Origin: Bacteroidales bacterium
Lineage (GTDB): Bacteria > Bacteroidota > Bacteroidia > Bacteroidales > UBA932
Direction of reading: 5' to 3'
Length of the DNA: 12,008 nucleotides
NCBI GenBank assembly: GCA_017548805.1
Contig: JAFYZE010000233.1
Location: forward strand, 1-12,008
Position numbers and translations under genes: made by a program. Below, piece after piece: positions 1 to 5,724 of the stretch. Positions within the stretch are counted from its first letter, which is position 1, and every line of letters begins with the position of its first letter. The notes beneath the pieces were generated by a model. The model was not told the DNA's origin. It did no database searches and saw only the letters and a program-made list of their open reading frames with translations.

Positions 1-143
1 CTTAAGAGTCTGACCGATCTATTCGCCCAGACGCCACCAGAAAAACAGGTTGGATATGTTGCTTTCAAGTCTCATTCTGTGTCAAAGGTAGGGAATGGAT
101 TTTTAATATGCAAGACTTTTGCAGAATTTTTAAAAACTTTTTT

Positions 144-1658
144 CTACTTCAGTTTGTAAACGACAGGGAAAGTGAAGATGACAGACACGGGCTTACCGTT
201 GACTTGCCCGGGCTCCCAGTTCGGTGAGGAACTGACGACACGGAGCGCCTCCGCATCGAGTGACTCGCTTACACCGCGCAGTACCTTTACGTTACTCACG
301 GCGCCGTCAGCTCCGATAGTGAACTGAAGGGTTACCCGGCCTTGTTCGCCTGCGGCCTTGGCATCTTCAGGATACTTCAAATGGGAGTTGACCCATTCTG
401 AGAATTTGTTGGCATCGCTGCCTTGGAACGTCGGCTTGTCCTCCAGCAGGCTGAACGGGACGGCCTCACCGTCGGAGACATCTGCCTTTGTCACTGTCAC
501 GGTCTTCCCGGCATCATCCGGATTGTTTTCCCTAAGTGAATTGGTTATGCTGCTGACCTTGCTCAGGAACTGCTTGGAAATGCTGCGGAGAGTCTCTTCG
601 TCAGCCTTGCCCCTGGCTTCCTTTTCGTATTGGTCGGCCAGGTCACGGAGGACTTTCAATTCTTTTTCGTCGATGTTTATACTTTCGAGCTTGTTTATCA
701 CATCCCGAAGCGACTCGGTATAGCTCCTGCTCCAACCTTCACCATTTTCTGTGGCAATCTGGAAAGAGTCAGGCACAGGTTCCGGTTCCTGCTGCTCGCG
801 GGCTGGGTTGCAGGCGAACATCAGGACGGCAAGTATAGGGAGGACGGCGCCGTATGCCAGGCGCATCCATCCGGAAGTGTGGGGTTTGATCATCATGGCG
901 ATTCTGTTTTTAAGTTTGGAGTGACGGAAGCCGTTGGCCAGGGAGAAGCGGTGCTCTCCGACGGCTTTCTTCACAAGTAGGAGTTGGTATTGGGTTGCAT
1001 CGATGCCGTTGTTGATGACGCCTTCGTCGGCTTCGTACTCATGCAGGAGCTTGAGTTCGGAGTAAGTGATCCAGACCAGCGGGTTGAACCAGTGCAGGGT
1101 CGCGATCGCCGTAAAGAGGGCTATGTCGAGGGAATGCAGCTTGCTGACATGCATCCGCTCGTGGGTCAGGATGGAAGGACTGGTCTCCAGGTCTCTGCGG
1201 CTCATCACTACGTGACGGCCCCAGCTGAAGGAGGAGACATCGCCGTCCAGGAGGGTCAGGCGGTAGCCGTCCTCCTGCGTGGTGCGGCCCGCGCGGATGA
1301 GGCGGGCGAGCCGCAGGGCCGATAAGGTCGTGAAGGCGAGCACGGCGGCGGCTCCTGCGACGTACAGGAGCAGGAGCACGGAGGCCGCCGTGCCGGCGGG
1401 GGCGTCGGCGCCGAGCGGCTCCGCCGCCACGCCGACAGCCGTCAGCGGCCCCACGATGGCGGCTTCCGCCGCCATCTCCGTCGCCGCAGCCACCCGCAGC
1501 CGCACCAGCGGCAGCACGAAGCAGACGGCGCTTCCTGCCAGCAGCATCAAGCGGTTGAAGCGGAACAGAGACGTCCTCCGCATCACCAGCAGGAAGAAGG
1601 CGTAGAATACAGCCAGGTACAGGCTGCTTCTGAGAATGTATAGTAAAAAGGTTATCAT
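144..1658 (-). CDS. M56 (BlaR1/MecR1-like) membrane metallopeptidase sensor with C-terminal TonB domain
   Basis: Predicted integral-membrane zinc peptidase of family M56, the antirepressor half of BlaR/BlaI-type systems. Counting from the ATG at 1658 (504 aa), hydrophobic segments lie near 2-25, 36-54, 91-114 and 265-283. The zinc motif HERMH is at 166-170, and the downstream EYEADE (Glu207) fits the third zinc ligand seen in the family. After the last membrane segment comes a charged helical stretch (about 312-380), then a TonB C-terminal domain (about 409-504) with the usual features: a YPEDAK-like start, GRV-L-F-I-DG, and a closing F-P-V. Established: in staphylococcal homologues, signal sensing activates the protease, which inactivates the cognate repressor; M56-TonB fusions are common in Bacteroidetes. 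Inferred: the same logic here, with unknown signal; there is no penicillin-binding sensor domain, so beta-lactam sensing is not supported. The gene lies 24 bases after the repressor gene and is probably cotranscribed. A TTG at 1676 would add six residues; the ATG is preferred. Residues 56-93 are an Ala/Gly-rich low-complexity loop. Confidence 0.9.
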   Translation of the reverse strand: MITFLLYILRSSLYLAVFYAFFLLVMRRTSLFRFNRLMLLAGSAVCFVLPLVRLRVAAATEMAAEAAIVGPLTAVGVAAEPLGADAPAGTAASVLLLLYVAGAAAVLAFTTLSALRLARLIRAGRTTQEDGYRLTLLDGDVSSFSWGRHVVMSRRDLETSPSILTHERMHVSKLHSLDIALFTAIATLHWFNPLVWITYSELKLLHEYEADEGVINNGIDATQYQLLLVKKAVGEHRFSLANGFRHSKLKNRIAMMIKPHTSGWMRLAYGAVLPILAVLMFACNPAREQQEPEPVPDSFQIATENGEGWSRSYTESLRDVINKLESINIDEKELKVLRDLADQYEKEARGKADEETLRSISKQFLSKVSSITNSLRENNPDDAGKTVTVTKADVSDGEAVPFSLLEDKPTFQGSDANKFSEWVNSHLKYPEDAKAAGEQGRVTLQFTIGADGAVSNVKVLRGVSESLDAEALRVVSSSPNWEPGQVNGKPVSVIFTFPVVYKLK

Positions 1659-1682
1659 TGCGTCAATCCCTGTCAATCACCG

Positions 1683-2051
1683 TTACTTTCCCTTGTTCAT
1701 CTCAATCTGCGAGATCAGTTCCTTGAGTTCGTCAAGGTCCATCTTGTCGTCCTCCACGAACTGCGACACCAGCTGCAGGTACGAATTGCCATAATACTTG
1801 GCGACGACGTCCCCGATAGTAGACCCGCGATACTCCTTCTCGGAGATCAACGCCGTGTACTGGAAACTGTTCGCCATCGGCCTCCTCCCGAGGAATCCCT
1901 TCTCCTCCAGGAACTTGACCTGTGTCGCCACAGTATTGTAGTTGGGCTTCGGCTCGGGCATCTTCGCAACGATGTCCCTAATAAACAGGTCACCGTTGTC
2001 CCAGACAATCTGCATGATGTCCTCTTCTTTCGCTGTCAGTCTTGATTTCAT
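1683..2051 (-). CDS. BlaI/MecI/CopY-family transcriptional repressor
   Basis: A 122-residue winged-helix repressor with the length and layout of the BlaI/MecI family. Residues 4-72 form the winged helix: LTAKEEDIMQIVW is the family opening, and NYNTVATQVKFLEEKGFL (37-54) holds the recognition helix and the start of the wing. Residues 75-120 are helical and acidic, as in the dimerisation part. Established: family members bind as dimers to dyad operators and are inactivated by proteolysis through a partner M56 membrane protease. The gene for such a protease follows immediately on the same strand, so the two very likely form one regulatory unit. I see no convincing TACA/TGTA-type operator upstream, so autoregulation is inferred from the family only, and the target genes cannot be named. 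The ATG at 2051 gives the expected N-terminus with no extra residues. Confidence 0.93.
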   Translation of the reverse strand: MKSRLTAKEEDIMQIVWDNGDLFIRDIVAKMPEPKPNYNTVATQVKFLEEKGFLGRRPMANSFQYTALISEKEYRGSTIGDVVAKYYGNSYLQLVSQFVEDDKMDLDELKELISQIEMNKGK

Positions 2052-2144
2052 ATATCAGTATTCATTGATTTTCCCTATCATCATGGGCCTCCTGAGCCCC
2101 GTCCTCCACCTGCGCTCTCCGGCTCCACCCACTCTCTCCTACTG

Positions 2145-2152
2145 CAAATATA
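2145..2152 (-). promoter_or_regulatory. Candidate -7 element for the repressor/M56 operon
   Basis: The minus strand reads TATATTTG here, an exact match to the Bacteroidetes -7 consensus TAnnTTTG. It would place transcription start near 2138 and give a leader of roughly 85-90 bases before the repressor ATG. No good TTTG or TTG lies 19-21 bases upstream, so only half of the consensus is present and the call is tentative. Confidence 0.4.
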
Positions 2153-2246
2153 AGCATTATTTTCATGTCTCCTAATTTTTTTAGTAGAAATATTAACTTT
2201 TTTCGGATACTCCTCCCCGATCTTTCCCTTCCCCTTCCGATTCCGA

Positions 2247-2363
2247 CCGAGCGCAAAACCGACCTCACAGAGGCAAAAACGCGGCAGAGGCGGCATCACA
2301 ATGTGCCCCCTGCCGCATTTATCGCCGCGAAACGCCGAAAGTGCTCTCGCGGACACTTGGCGT
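2247..2363. repeat. RAYT-flanking palindromic repeat, copy A (upstream)
   Basis: First of two related units flanking the transposase gene. Bases 2247-2350 align without gaps to 3467-3570 at a constant offset of 1220 bp. In the core (2268-2321 against 3488-3541) 46 of 54 bases match, and the first 26 are identical. The central hairpin is degenerate in this copy: gcggcag (2281-2287) pairs with ctgccgc (2310-2316), and the inner stem is interrupted. The unit ends resemble each other in inverted orientation (cgagcgca on the left, tgctctcgc on the right). A side hairpin, acgcc (2332-2336) with ggcgt (2359-2363), has its counterpart in copy B. Established: RAYT transposases are typically found beside the REP palindromes they act on. 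Assignment as a REP-like substrate is inferred from that context. Confidence 0.75.
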
Positions 2364-2523
2364 CCAAAGAGAGTTCGATAGTCGAAACGCATCGCGCAAC
2401 CGGCTGAGGCTGAGCGGACAACCAGGGCAGACATTCCTTTCTGAGAAGAGGGAGGCCTATGATTACTAATAGGAAAGATATCAGATTATAGGCATTGCAG
2501 ATGACTCCGAGGCCGTTTTTTCC

Positions 2524-2558
2524 CTTTATCCATTTCCATTTTGCGTAAATGGATAAGG
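2524..2558 (+). promoter_or_regulatory. Hairpin enclosing the RAYT start codon
   Basis: The arm 2524-2535 (ctttatccattt) is complementary to 2547-2558 (aaatggataagg), giving 12 pairs including one G-T wobble, with an 11-base loop. The ATG at 2549-2551 lies inside the 3' arm. In mRNA this would occlude the start codon and should lower translation. Established: IS200-type elements repress transposase synthesis with structures that block translation initiation. A similar role here is inferred. Confidence 0.55.
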
Positions 2559-3430
2559 TCGCGTACATTGCACGAAAAAAAATGAAGGACGAAGAAATCC
2601 GGGACATCTGGCATGTATTCTCCGACGGGACGCGGGCGGACATCCCGTTCGACACAGACGAGGACAAGACCTGCGCATGGAACAGCGTGGCCGTCTGCGC
2701 TGAGATAGTCGGAGTGAAGGTACTGGTCTCCACAGTCAATGACACTCATCTGCATACTATGATCCGCGGCGAAGAGAGCAGGGCCAGGCGCTTCAAGGCA
2801 TCGCTCCAGATGCGTTTGGCTAAGTGTTTCACCAGAGTACATCTTGCGCTCACCAAAGTCGGGACGACGAAAGAAGCCCTGTCCAAGTTCATGTATGTAT
2901 ATAGGAACTGCCTGGATTTCTACCGGAAAATGCCGGGAGAATACCGCTGGGGCTCGGGCAGCATCTACTTCTCCGAACTGGGGAACCGACCGGCATCCAG
3001 CCGTCTGGGAGACATGTCGTTGAGAGAGCAGTACCGTATGTTCGAGACAAGGATGAAGCTTCCCGAAGACTGGGAGATAGATGTTGAAGGCCGGATCCTG
3101 CCGGAGAGCTTTATCGATTATGTGTATGTCGAACAGATGTTCAGGTCCGTCAGAACCTTCATCGCTTTCCTGTATGTCCGGCGTGAGGATGAGGCGGCCA
3201 TGAAGCAGGAGATTCATCGAAGCTATCTGGAGTCCCGCAGCATCCAGGACCTTCGCCGCATAGGCAACGAATACTGCGTCAGCGCCTGCGGCAAGACTCT
3301 CGTCAAGGTCAATATCCGTATCCGCCTGGCCATTGCGGCCAAGATGGTCCGGGAAGGAATCTCAGGACGTTCACCCAGTCTCGCCAAAGCCCTGCTCCTC
3401 AAACCGGAGGACCTGAAATTGCTGACATAG
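2549..3430 (+). CDS. REP-associated tyrosine transposase (RAYT, HUH/Y1 transposase family)
   Basis: A 293-residue protein whose first 140 residues match the Y1/IS200-like RAYT plan. An IWHVFSDG strand near 20-27 is followed by the HUH metal-binding motif H67-L-H69 in NDTHLHTMI. Then comes the helix signature YVYRN (116-120), where family RAYTs have YIxxNP with Tyr as the nucleophile, followed by P-EYRWGSGSIY (129-140), equivalent to the family P-x-Y-x-WSS-x-x-Y. Tyr116 is therefore the likely catalytic residue. The C-terminal part (about 190-293) is basic and helical and ends in a helix-turn-helix-like stretch (IAAKMVREGIS...SLAKALLLKPEDL), probably for DNA binding. Established: RAYTs nick single-stranded DNA at REP palindromes through a 5'-phosphotyrosine link. 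The gene lies between two palindromic units, which supports the call. Asn120 is followed by Cys rather than the usual Pro. All core motifs are intact and the frame is unbroken, so it may be active. Confidence 0.85.
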   Translation: MDKVAYIARKKMKDEEIRDIWHVFSDGTRADIPFDTDEDKTCAWNSVAVCAEIVGVKVLVSTVNDTHLHTMIRGEESRARRFKASLQMRLAKCFTRVHLALTKVGTTKEALSKFMYVYRNCLDFYRKMPGEYRWGSGSIYFSELGNRPASSRLGDMSLREQYRMFETRMKLPEDWEIDVEGRILPESFIDYVYVEQMFRSVRTFIAFLYVRREDEAAMKQEIHRSYLESRSIQDLRRIGNEYCVSACGKTLVKVNIRIRLAIAAKMVREGISGRSPSLAKALLLKPEDLKLLT

Positions 3431-3466
3431 TTCGGAAAAAGGGAAGACCGGCTTTCGCAAAAATGC

Positions 3467-3583
3467 GCGAGAGCACTTTCTGCCTTCCAGAGGCAAAAAC
3501 GCGGCAGAGGCGGGATTACAAACCCGCCTCTGCCGCATTTACCTGCACAGAATGCCACTTTTGCACTCGCTAGATATTGGCAG
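3467..3583. repeat. RAYT-flanking palindromic repeat, copy B (downstream)
   Basis: Second unit, starting 36 bases after the RAYT stop codon. The centre is a perfect 14 bp stem, gcggcagaggcggg (3501-3514) with its exact complement at 3523-3536, around the 8-base loop attacaaa. The unit is nearly symmetric about 3518.5: outer ends gcgagagca (3467-3475) and tgcactcgc (3562-3570) are inverted copies with one mismatch. A side hairpin pairs atgcc (3552-3556) with ggca (3579-3582). Compared with copy A the side stem changes a C-G pair to T-A, so pairing is kept. Because copy B is a perfect palindrome and copy A is not, B looks like the younger or functionally constrained copy. Confidence 0.78.
3501..3536. 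terminator. Hairpin between convergent genes, possible bidirectional terminator
   Basis: The perfect 14 bp GC-rich stem at the centre of repeat copy B lies between the RAYT stop (3430, plus strand) and the stop of the lipoprotein gene (3624, minus strand). It could stop transcription from both sides. There are only three Ts after it on the plus strand, and aaaaac before it gives gttttt on the minus strand, so it is a better terminator for minus-strand transcripts. Its main identity is as part of the repeat. Confidence 0.35.
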
Positions 3584-3623
3584 TCGGGAATGAAAGCAAA
3601 TGGTCAAGAACATACGCAAGCCC

Positions 3624-4415
3624 CTAGCGCTCGAAGTGCTGGTAGTCCTTGGAGCGGGTCCAGGAGCCGCCCCAGTGGAAGCCGTGCTCGAGGAATAGGC
3701 GGTGGCAGAGGTCGCCGCGCTCGATCTTGTAGGGGAAGTCCGCGGCACGGTCGACGTAGGGCGCGGCGGAGGCGGGCTCGACAATGCGCGCGCCCGCGGG
3801 CGTGACACGGTAATAGGGATTATAGAGCGGATTGATGTCGACTGCCTCGCCGTAAGCGTGCTTGGAGACGGAGCTCATGTGGGCCTTGCGCCGGTAGTTG
3901 AAGCAGGAGCTGTTGTTGGCCAGCATGGACGCTTCGTCATCGCCGTCGTAGTCGTCGATCAGTCGCATCCGCTCGATGGGATATCCGGCGTCATACAGGA
4001 CGCGGAATATCTCCAAAAGGTCGTCGGCGATGGAGCGGTTGGCGACCATTTCGCCGACCAGCGTCCGGCCGGAAAGGTCCTTGTGCAGGACGCGGAGGTA
4101 CCGGAGGTCCTCCACCGCGACGGGGCAGCCGTCCTTGTAGGACCGGCCGGACATCCGGGCGAAGACCGCGCTGTCAATGGGGGCGGCGGAGAAGAAAGCG
4201 GCGGTGTCGGCGACGGAGGGGACGATGTCCCCGGGCGCGAATGAGGTGGGTGCTGAAGCCGCGGAAGCGGAAGCCGCTGCGCCTGCCGTCCCTGCAGCTT
4301 CCGCCGCAGCCCGCCGTGCGCCGGCCTGCCCGGCTCCGCCGGAGCCGCCGCGGCAGCCCCCTAAAACCAACAGCGCCGCCGCAAGCATCAGCGTATACCT
4401 GAGCACCCCTTTCAT
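3624..4415 (-). CDS. M15-family peptidase lipoprotein (VanY/endolysin-like D,D- or L,D-peptidase)
   Basis: A 263-residue predicted lipoprotein that probably cleaves peptidoglycan stem peptides. The N-terminus has a basic start, a hydrophobic segment and the lipobox LGGC, with lipidation at Cys21. An Ala/Gly/Ser-rich linker (22-58) probably spans the space between membrane and catalytic domain. The domain (about 120-263) carries the zinc signature SKHAYGEAVDIN, with His186 and Asp193 as ligands, and near the end KDYQHFE, with Asp257 as the likely catalytic base and His260 as third ligand. This matches the M15 pattern H-x6-D ... D/E-x2-H. The C-terminus ends one residue after HFE, as is common in this group. 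It is encoded directly after a DUF2130 gene with a one-base stop/start overlap (TGATG), indicating translational coupling. The cleavage specificity cannot be read from the sequence. Confidence 0.88.
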   Translation of the reverse strand: MKGVLRYTLMLAAALLVLGGCRGGSGGAGQAGARRAAAEAAGTAGAAASASAASAPTSFAPGDIVPSVADTAAFFSAAPIDSAVFARMSGRSYKDGCPVAVEDLRYLRVLHKDLSGRTLVGEMVANRSIADDLLEIFRVLYDAGYPIERMRLIDDYDGDDEASMLANNSSCFNYRRKAHMSSVSKHAYGEAVDINPLYNPYYRVTPAGARIVEPASAAPYVDRAADFPYKIERGDLCHRLFLEHGFHWGGSWTRSKDYQHFER

Positions 4416-5581
4416 CAGTCAGGCCTTGAGGACAGCTCTTCCAGTTTTGCCCTCATCGTCGGGTTGTCCTTGGTCAATTTCTTGATAGTCAGCGCATCGG
4501 CCTTGTCGTTGGCAATCCTCAGATTGTTCTCGGACCCGATCAGCGCATCCTTGATCTTCTGCAGATGGGCTATGGACTTGTCTATCTCCTCGATGGCTGT
4601 GCGGAACTTCTCGCTTGCCAGGCGGTAGTTCCGCCCGAACGAGTCTTTGAACGCCATCAGCTTGTCCTCGAAATTGGTCACGTCTATCGACTGGCTGCGC
4701 GCCTCGGCCAGCTGCCGCTGGTAGTCCACGGTCTTGCGCGCAGCACCCACCAGCAGGGTGATCATCGACTTGAAGAACTGCGGCCGGATCACATACATCT
4801 TGGGATAGCGGTACGATACGTCCACGATGCCGCCGTTGTAAAGCTCGCTGTCAGGCTCCAGCAGCGACACCAGCACGGCATACTCACAGCCCTTGGCGTT
4901 GCGGTCAGCGTCCAGTTTCTTGAAGAAATCCTCGTTCTTGTGCTTGGTCGCGGTCTCGTCCATCTCGTTCTTCATCTCGAACATGATGGAGATATATTCG
5001 AATCCGTCCACGAAATCCCGGAAAATGAAATCGCCCTTGGAACCTCCGGAAGCGTCATTGTCCTTCTCGAAATAGGCGTTCGGGAACATCGGGCGCATCT
5101 CGCCGTTGAAGATGGTGCTGCAATGCACCTCAAGCGTCTCGCCCACCATCTTGGTGGAGAGGCGCGTCTTGAGGTCCTTGTAATAGGCCACCTGCTCCTC
5201 GGCCGCCTTCAGCTTGCCCTCATACGACTCCTTGATGCTGTTCTCGCGCACGGCGGCCTCGGACTTCGCGACCTGCATCTGCGCCGCGAATTCTGTCTTA
5301 AGCCCGCGTTCGCGAAGTTCAGCCGCCGATTTTGCCAGCTGGGCGTCAGCCTTCAGTTTCGTGATTTCGGCCTCCCGGGCGCGTAGGGTCTCCCCCGCCC
5401 TCTGCTGCTCCTGCAGCAAAGCGATCCGCATCGCATCCTTATGCTGGCGGTTAAGTTCCTCGACGCGACGCGCCACTTCGGCGTCGAATTCGGCGCCCTT
5501 CACCTGACTCAAAATCGAGGCGTAATCAGCCTCGTCCACGGAAAAAACACTTCCGCACTTGGGACATTTCAATTCTCTCAT
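4415..5581 (-). CDS. DUF2130 domain protein with N-terminal CPxC and coiled coil
   Basis: Counting from the ATG at 5581 (388 aa), the protein opens with a short CPKCG motif (Cys6, Cys9) and no second Cys pair, so at most half a zinc ribbon. A long charged coiled coil runs from about 30 to 135. The DUF2130 core (about 140-280) contains [13 protein letters not shown] and IMFEMKNE. The order Glu151, Asp184, Glu202-x-Lys204 resembles a PD-(D/E)xK nuclease active site, so a nuclease-like fold is an inference worth testing. A second helical region (about 285-385) closes the protein. No function is established for the family as far as I know. A TTG at 5608 would add nine residues with no family support. 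AGGAG lies only one base before the ATG, too close for a standard ribosome-binding site. The downstream lipoprotein gene overlaps its stop codon. Confidence 0.85.
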   Translation of the reverse strand: MRELKCPKCGSVFSVDEADYASILSQVKGAEFDAEVARRVEELNRQHKDAMRIALLQEQQRAGETLRAREAEITKLKADAQLAKSAAELRERGLKTEFAAQMQVAKSEAAVRENSIKESYEGKLKAAEEQVAYYKDLKTRLSTKMVGETLEVHCSTIFNGEMRPMFPNAYFEKDNDASGGSKGDFIFRDFVDGFEYISIMFEMKNEMDETATKHKNEDFFKKLDADRNAKGCEYAVLVSLLEPDSELYNGGIVDVSYRYPKMYVIRPQFFKSMITLLVGAARKTVDYQRQLAEARSQSIDVTNFEDKLMAFKDSFGRNYRLASEKFRTAIEEIDKSIAHLQKIKDALIGSENNLRIANDKADALTIKKLTKDNPTMRAKLEELSSRPD

Positions 5582-5614
5582 ACTCCTATATACCGGCCAA
5601 AACGGCAATCCTTA

Positions 5615-5622
5615 CAAAGTTA
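5615..5622 (-). promoter_or_regulatory. Candidate -7 element for the DUF2130/M15 operon
   Basis: The minus strand reads TAACTTTG, an exact match to TAnnTTTG, placing transcription start near 5608 and a leader of about 27 bases. The expected upstream TTTG is missing. The element lies only 7 bases from the carAB -33 element, so the two divergent promoters share DNA. Confidence 0.45.
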
Positions 5623-5629
5623 AAAAATG

Positions 5630-5661
5630 TTTGCATACGGAATTTCTTTTTGCTAATTTTG
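5630..5661 (+). promoter_or_regulatory. carAB promoter of Bacteroidetes type
   Basis: TTTG at 5630-5633, a 20-base spacer, and TAATTTTG at 5654-5661 match both halves of the Bacteroidetes primary sigma consensus. Transcription would start near 5668, giving a leader of about 55 bases. The same arrangement with the same spacer length occurs at 11768-11798. Confidence 0.75.
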
Positions 5662-5689
5662 TTTCCCGGTTAGTAGAAATCCCCATTCG

Positions 5690-5720
5690 CGATTCCCTCC
5701 AAGGACGGAATCGGTTTTTT
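5690..5720 (+). promoter_or_regulatory. Hairpin plus U-tract in the carAB leader, possible attenuator
   Basis: The stem cgattcc (5690-5696) pairs perfectly with ggaatcg (5707-5713) around a 10-base loop, and six Ts follow at 5715-5720. This is the form of an intrinsic terminator placed four bases before the carAB ATG and downstream of its promoter. It may end transcription early or restrict ribosome access. No PyrR-type binding loop or leader peptide is visible. An alternative weak pairing, aatc (5678-5681) with gatt (5691-5694), could compete with it. Confidence 0.5.
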
Positions 5721-5724
5721 GTGT

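Larger units (their letters stand above)
2052..2548. other. Intergenic region between repressor operon and RAYT gene
   Basis: About 500 bases with no convincing gene; the short ORFs on both strands have no recognisable protein features. It holds the candidate minus-strand promoter at 2145-2152, repeat copy A (2247-2363), a small hairpin at 2373-2385 (ttcga/tcgaa), and a T-rich stretch followed by the inverted repeat that encloses the RAYT start codon. I find no clear plus-strand TAnnTTTG element for the RAYT gene, so its promoter is not identified. Confidence 0.6.

Noticed and set aside
1..159. Open plus-strand frame of 52 codons from the window edge to a TAA at 157-159, possibly the 3' end of a gene
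   Set aside because: The stretch is low in GC compared with the genes here, has no recognisable motif and overlaps the end of the M56 gene. Without the upstream sequence it cannot be told from chance.
2486..3217. Antisense frame of 243 codons opposite the RAYT gene
   Set aside because: The plus-strand frame carries the HUH, YVYRN and WGS motifs. The antisense translation shows nothing recognisable.
2247..3583. CRISPR array
   Set aside because: Only two repeat copies 1220 bp apart with a gene between them, and no regular spacers.
4565..5386. Plus-strand frame of 273 codons over the DUF2130 gene
   Set aside because: Mirror of a coiled-coil coding sequence; leucine/histidine-rich with no domain.
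5668..5724. PyrR-type or known riboswitch in the carAB leader
   Set aside because: No PyrR binding-loop consensus and the leader is too short for known riboswitch classes.
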